From: Spinacia oleracea
Lineage: Eukaryota > Streptophyta > Magnoliopsida > Caryophyllales > Amaranthaceae
Length of the DNA stretch: 64,000 nucleotides
Direction: 5' to 3'
NCBI RefSeq assembly: GCF_020520425.1
Contig: NC_079492.1
Coordinates: 67,633,671-67,697,670 of the forward strand
Shown here: in pieces, positions 62,111 to 64,000 of the stretch
How positions within the stretch are numbered: the first letter of the stretch is position 1
How the letters are laid out: each line of letters opens with the position of its first letter
Notes under the pieces: model-generated
What the model was told of the DNA's origin: nothing
Database searches by the model: none
What the model saw: only the letters and a program-made list of their open reading frames with translations
Position numbers and translations under genes: made by a program

Positions 62111-64000
62111 CCAGTGAGACCCATCAAGCTAATGCTATTGTGACAAGAAGTGGGAAAAACCTTGTGAATCCAACTACTAAGAGTCCAACTCAAGGAGAGA
62201 GTGAGCCCGTTGATGAGAGTGAGCCCGTTGATGAGAGTGAGCCTATTGTTGATACCACCATAGATGAGGAAGAGGTTGTGGTGAGTGAGCCAATGGTTGT
62301 TGAAGTTCAAAAGAGAGTGGTCCCTCCTTACAAGCCCAAATTTCCTTTCCTATCTCGTTTTTCCGGAGCTAACCTTGATGACCAATTTGCAAAATTTCAA
62401 GAAGTACTCAAGAACCTCTATGTGAACATTCCTTTTGCCGAAGCCCTTAGGATAATGCCTACATATGCTAAGTTTTTGAAGGAGATCCTAACCAAGAAGA
62501 GGGTTGTGGATGTGGTTGAGACCATTAGCCTACCCGAAAGTTGTAGTGCCATTATCCAAAACAAGTTGTCCACCAAATTGAAAGATCTCGGGAGTTTTTC
62601 CATCCCTTGTGAAACTGGGAAACTTGTCATAGATAAATCCCTATGTGACTTGGGAGCAAGTGTGAGTGTAATTCCATTCTCTATTTTTCAAAGGTTGAAT
62701 GTGGGAGAGTTGAAGCCTACCCAAGTGTCCCTCCAATTAGCCGACCGTTCGGTGAAGCTTCCATTGGGAAAGGTAGAGGGTGTGCCTATGAGGATCAGGA
62801 AGTTCTTTATTCCCGTAGATTTTGTGGTCTTAGAAATGGAGGAGGACCCTAATGTCCCAATCATCTTAGGAAGACCTTTTCTTGCCACCGCGGGAGCAAT
62901 CATAGATGTGAGAGGTGATAGACTATCCCTTAGTGTGGGGGATGAGAAAATTGAGTTTTAACTTAACCAAATCATGAGATGCCCCTCCCATATGGAGGAT
63001 TGTAAAAGGATTGATATCCTTGATGAGATTGTCAATGTGTCTATAAGCATGCATATGCATTCTACTAACGATGTTCTTGAGTATGTTCTTGTGCATGATC
63101 CCAATGAATGCAATGCCACCATGGAGACTCAAGAGATGCTTTTAGCTATGGATTGTGAAGAATCCTTGGTGTCCGTTGAGACCACCAAGGAAGTAAGCAA
63201 GCTTGAACTCAAACCCCTCCCCTCTACTCTCAAATATGCTTACCTTGATGATGCGAGTCCGGTAATTGTCAATGCTAAACTCAACGATGAAGAGCTTTCC
63301 AAACTCTTGAATGTTTTAAAAAAACATAAAAAGTCCATTGGGTATAGCATTGGTGATTTGGAAGGGATTAGCCCGGAATTTTGCATGCATCGAGTTGTTC
63401 TTGAAGAAGGTCATAAACCTTCTATTGAGCCTCAAAGGAGATTGAATCCCAATATGAGGGAAGTGGTATGGAAGGAAGTGGTAAAATTATTGGATTAAGG
63501 AATTATTTATCCGATTTCGGATAGGAAGTGGGTTTCCCCCGTCCAAGTAGTACCCAAAAGGGGGGAATAACCATCATTAAGACCAATAATGATGAGTTGA
63601 TCCCCACTAGGGTTGTGACCGGTTGGCGCATGTGCATAGATTATCGCAAACTAAACACCGCCACCCGAAAAGAACACTTCCCTCTACCCTTCATAGATCA
63701 AAGGTTGGAAAGGCTTGCCAAGCACAAATACTTTTGTTTCTTGGATGGATATTCGGGATTCTTCCAAATTCCCATCCATCCAAGTGATCAAGAAAAGACA
63801 ACATTCACATGCCCAATTGACACCTTTGCATATCGAAGGATGACGTTTGGGTTGTGCAGTGCTCCGACAACCTTCCAACGATGCATGATGGCAATATTTT
63901 CGGAATTTCATGAGAAAATCATGGAAGTATTCATGGAAGACTATAGTGTCTATGGAGAAGACTATGATTCATGCCTAGTCAATCTAGGAAATGTATTGAA
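62110..64000 (+). pseudogene. Protease and reverse-transcriptase regions of the Athila-like element (fossil)
   Basis: The aspartic protease region shows a DLGAS active-site motif and the later IILGRPFLATAGA. It is followed by the start of a Ty3/gypsy reverse transcriptase with CIDYRKLNTATRKEHFPLPF and FGLCSAPTTFQRCM blocks. The region continues beyond the window. Broken. Confidence 0.85.

Larger units (their letters stand above)
59282..64000 (+). mobile_element. Athila/Tat-like Ty3-gypsy LTR retrotransposon, broken, runs off the window
   Basis: Fossil LTR element in + orientation: 5' LTR, tRNA-Asp-type primer site, gag, aspartic protease and reverse transcriptase regions, in the Ty3/gypsy order. 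It is broken, with roughly four to six interruptions in the visible part. The 3' LTR lies outside the window, so age by LTR comparison is not possible; the decay suggests a moderately old insertion. It abuts or truncates the last array unit. Confidence 0.9.

Overview
The window is nuclear DNA of a flowering plant, probably a eudicot. The evidence is spliced genes with GT..AG introns, AT-rich spacers, Stowaway-, Mutator- and CACTA-type DNA transposons, a plant L1 LINE and an Athila-like LTR element. I cannot name the species. I found no rRNA, tRNA or CRISPR array.

From base 1 to about 59281 the window is one head-to-tail tandem array of nine units (U1-U9) with a base length near 5.56 kb. Each unit carries one three-exon gene for a single-domain jacalin-related lectin of 158 residues, on the + strand. 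By my reading copies 1, 3 and 8 are intact. Copy 2 has lost its exon 2/intron 2 junction. Copies 4, 5 and 6 share one inherited nonsense codon. Copy 6 is also cut off by a LINE. Copy 7 has a frameshift, a CACTA insertion and a 3' deletion. Copy 9 has several lesions. The spacers hold Stowaway-like MITEs (families A, B and C here), a 1.1-kb Mutator-like element at the same base of U2 and U5, and two conserved exon-like relics I could not identify. Unit-specific markers are shared in conflicting patterns, so the array looks like a mosaic shaped by unequal exchange or gene conversion.

Large elements interrupt the array. A 5'-truncated L1-type LINE (32178-36769) joins the middle of U6 to the upstream part of U7. 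A CACTA transposon (38056-44762, TSD TAT) sits in exon 3 of copy 7. It carries decayed pieces of two host genes on its minus strand: an exon of a GRF-interacting factor (AN3/GIF) and part of a malectin-like domain of a FERONIA-type receptor kinase. A second CACTA transposon (46481-51393, TSD TGA) sits just upstream of the proximal TATA box of the otherwise intact lectin copy 8.

The array ends inside U9 at about 59281. From there to the window edge lies a broken Athila-like Ty3/gypsy element with a 5' LTR, a tRNA-Asp-type primer site, and gag, protease and reverse-transcriptase regions.
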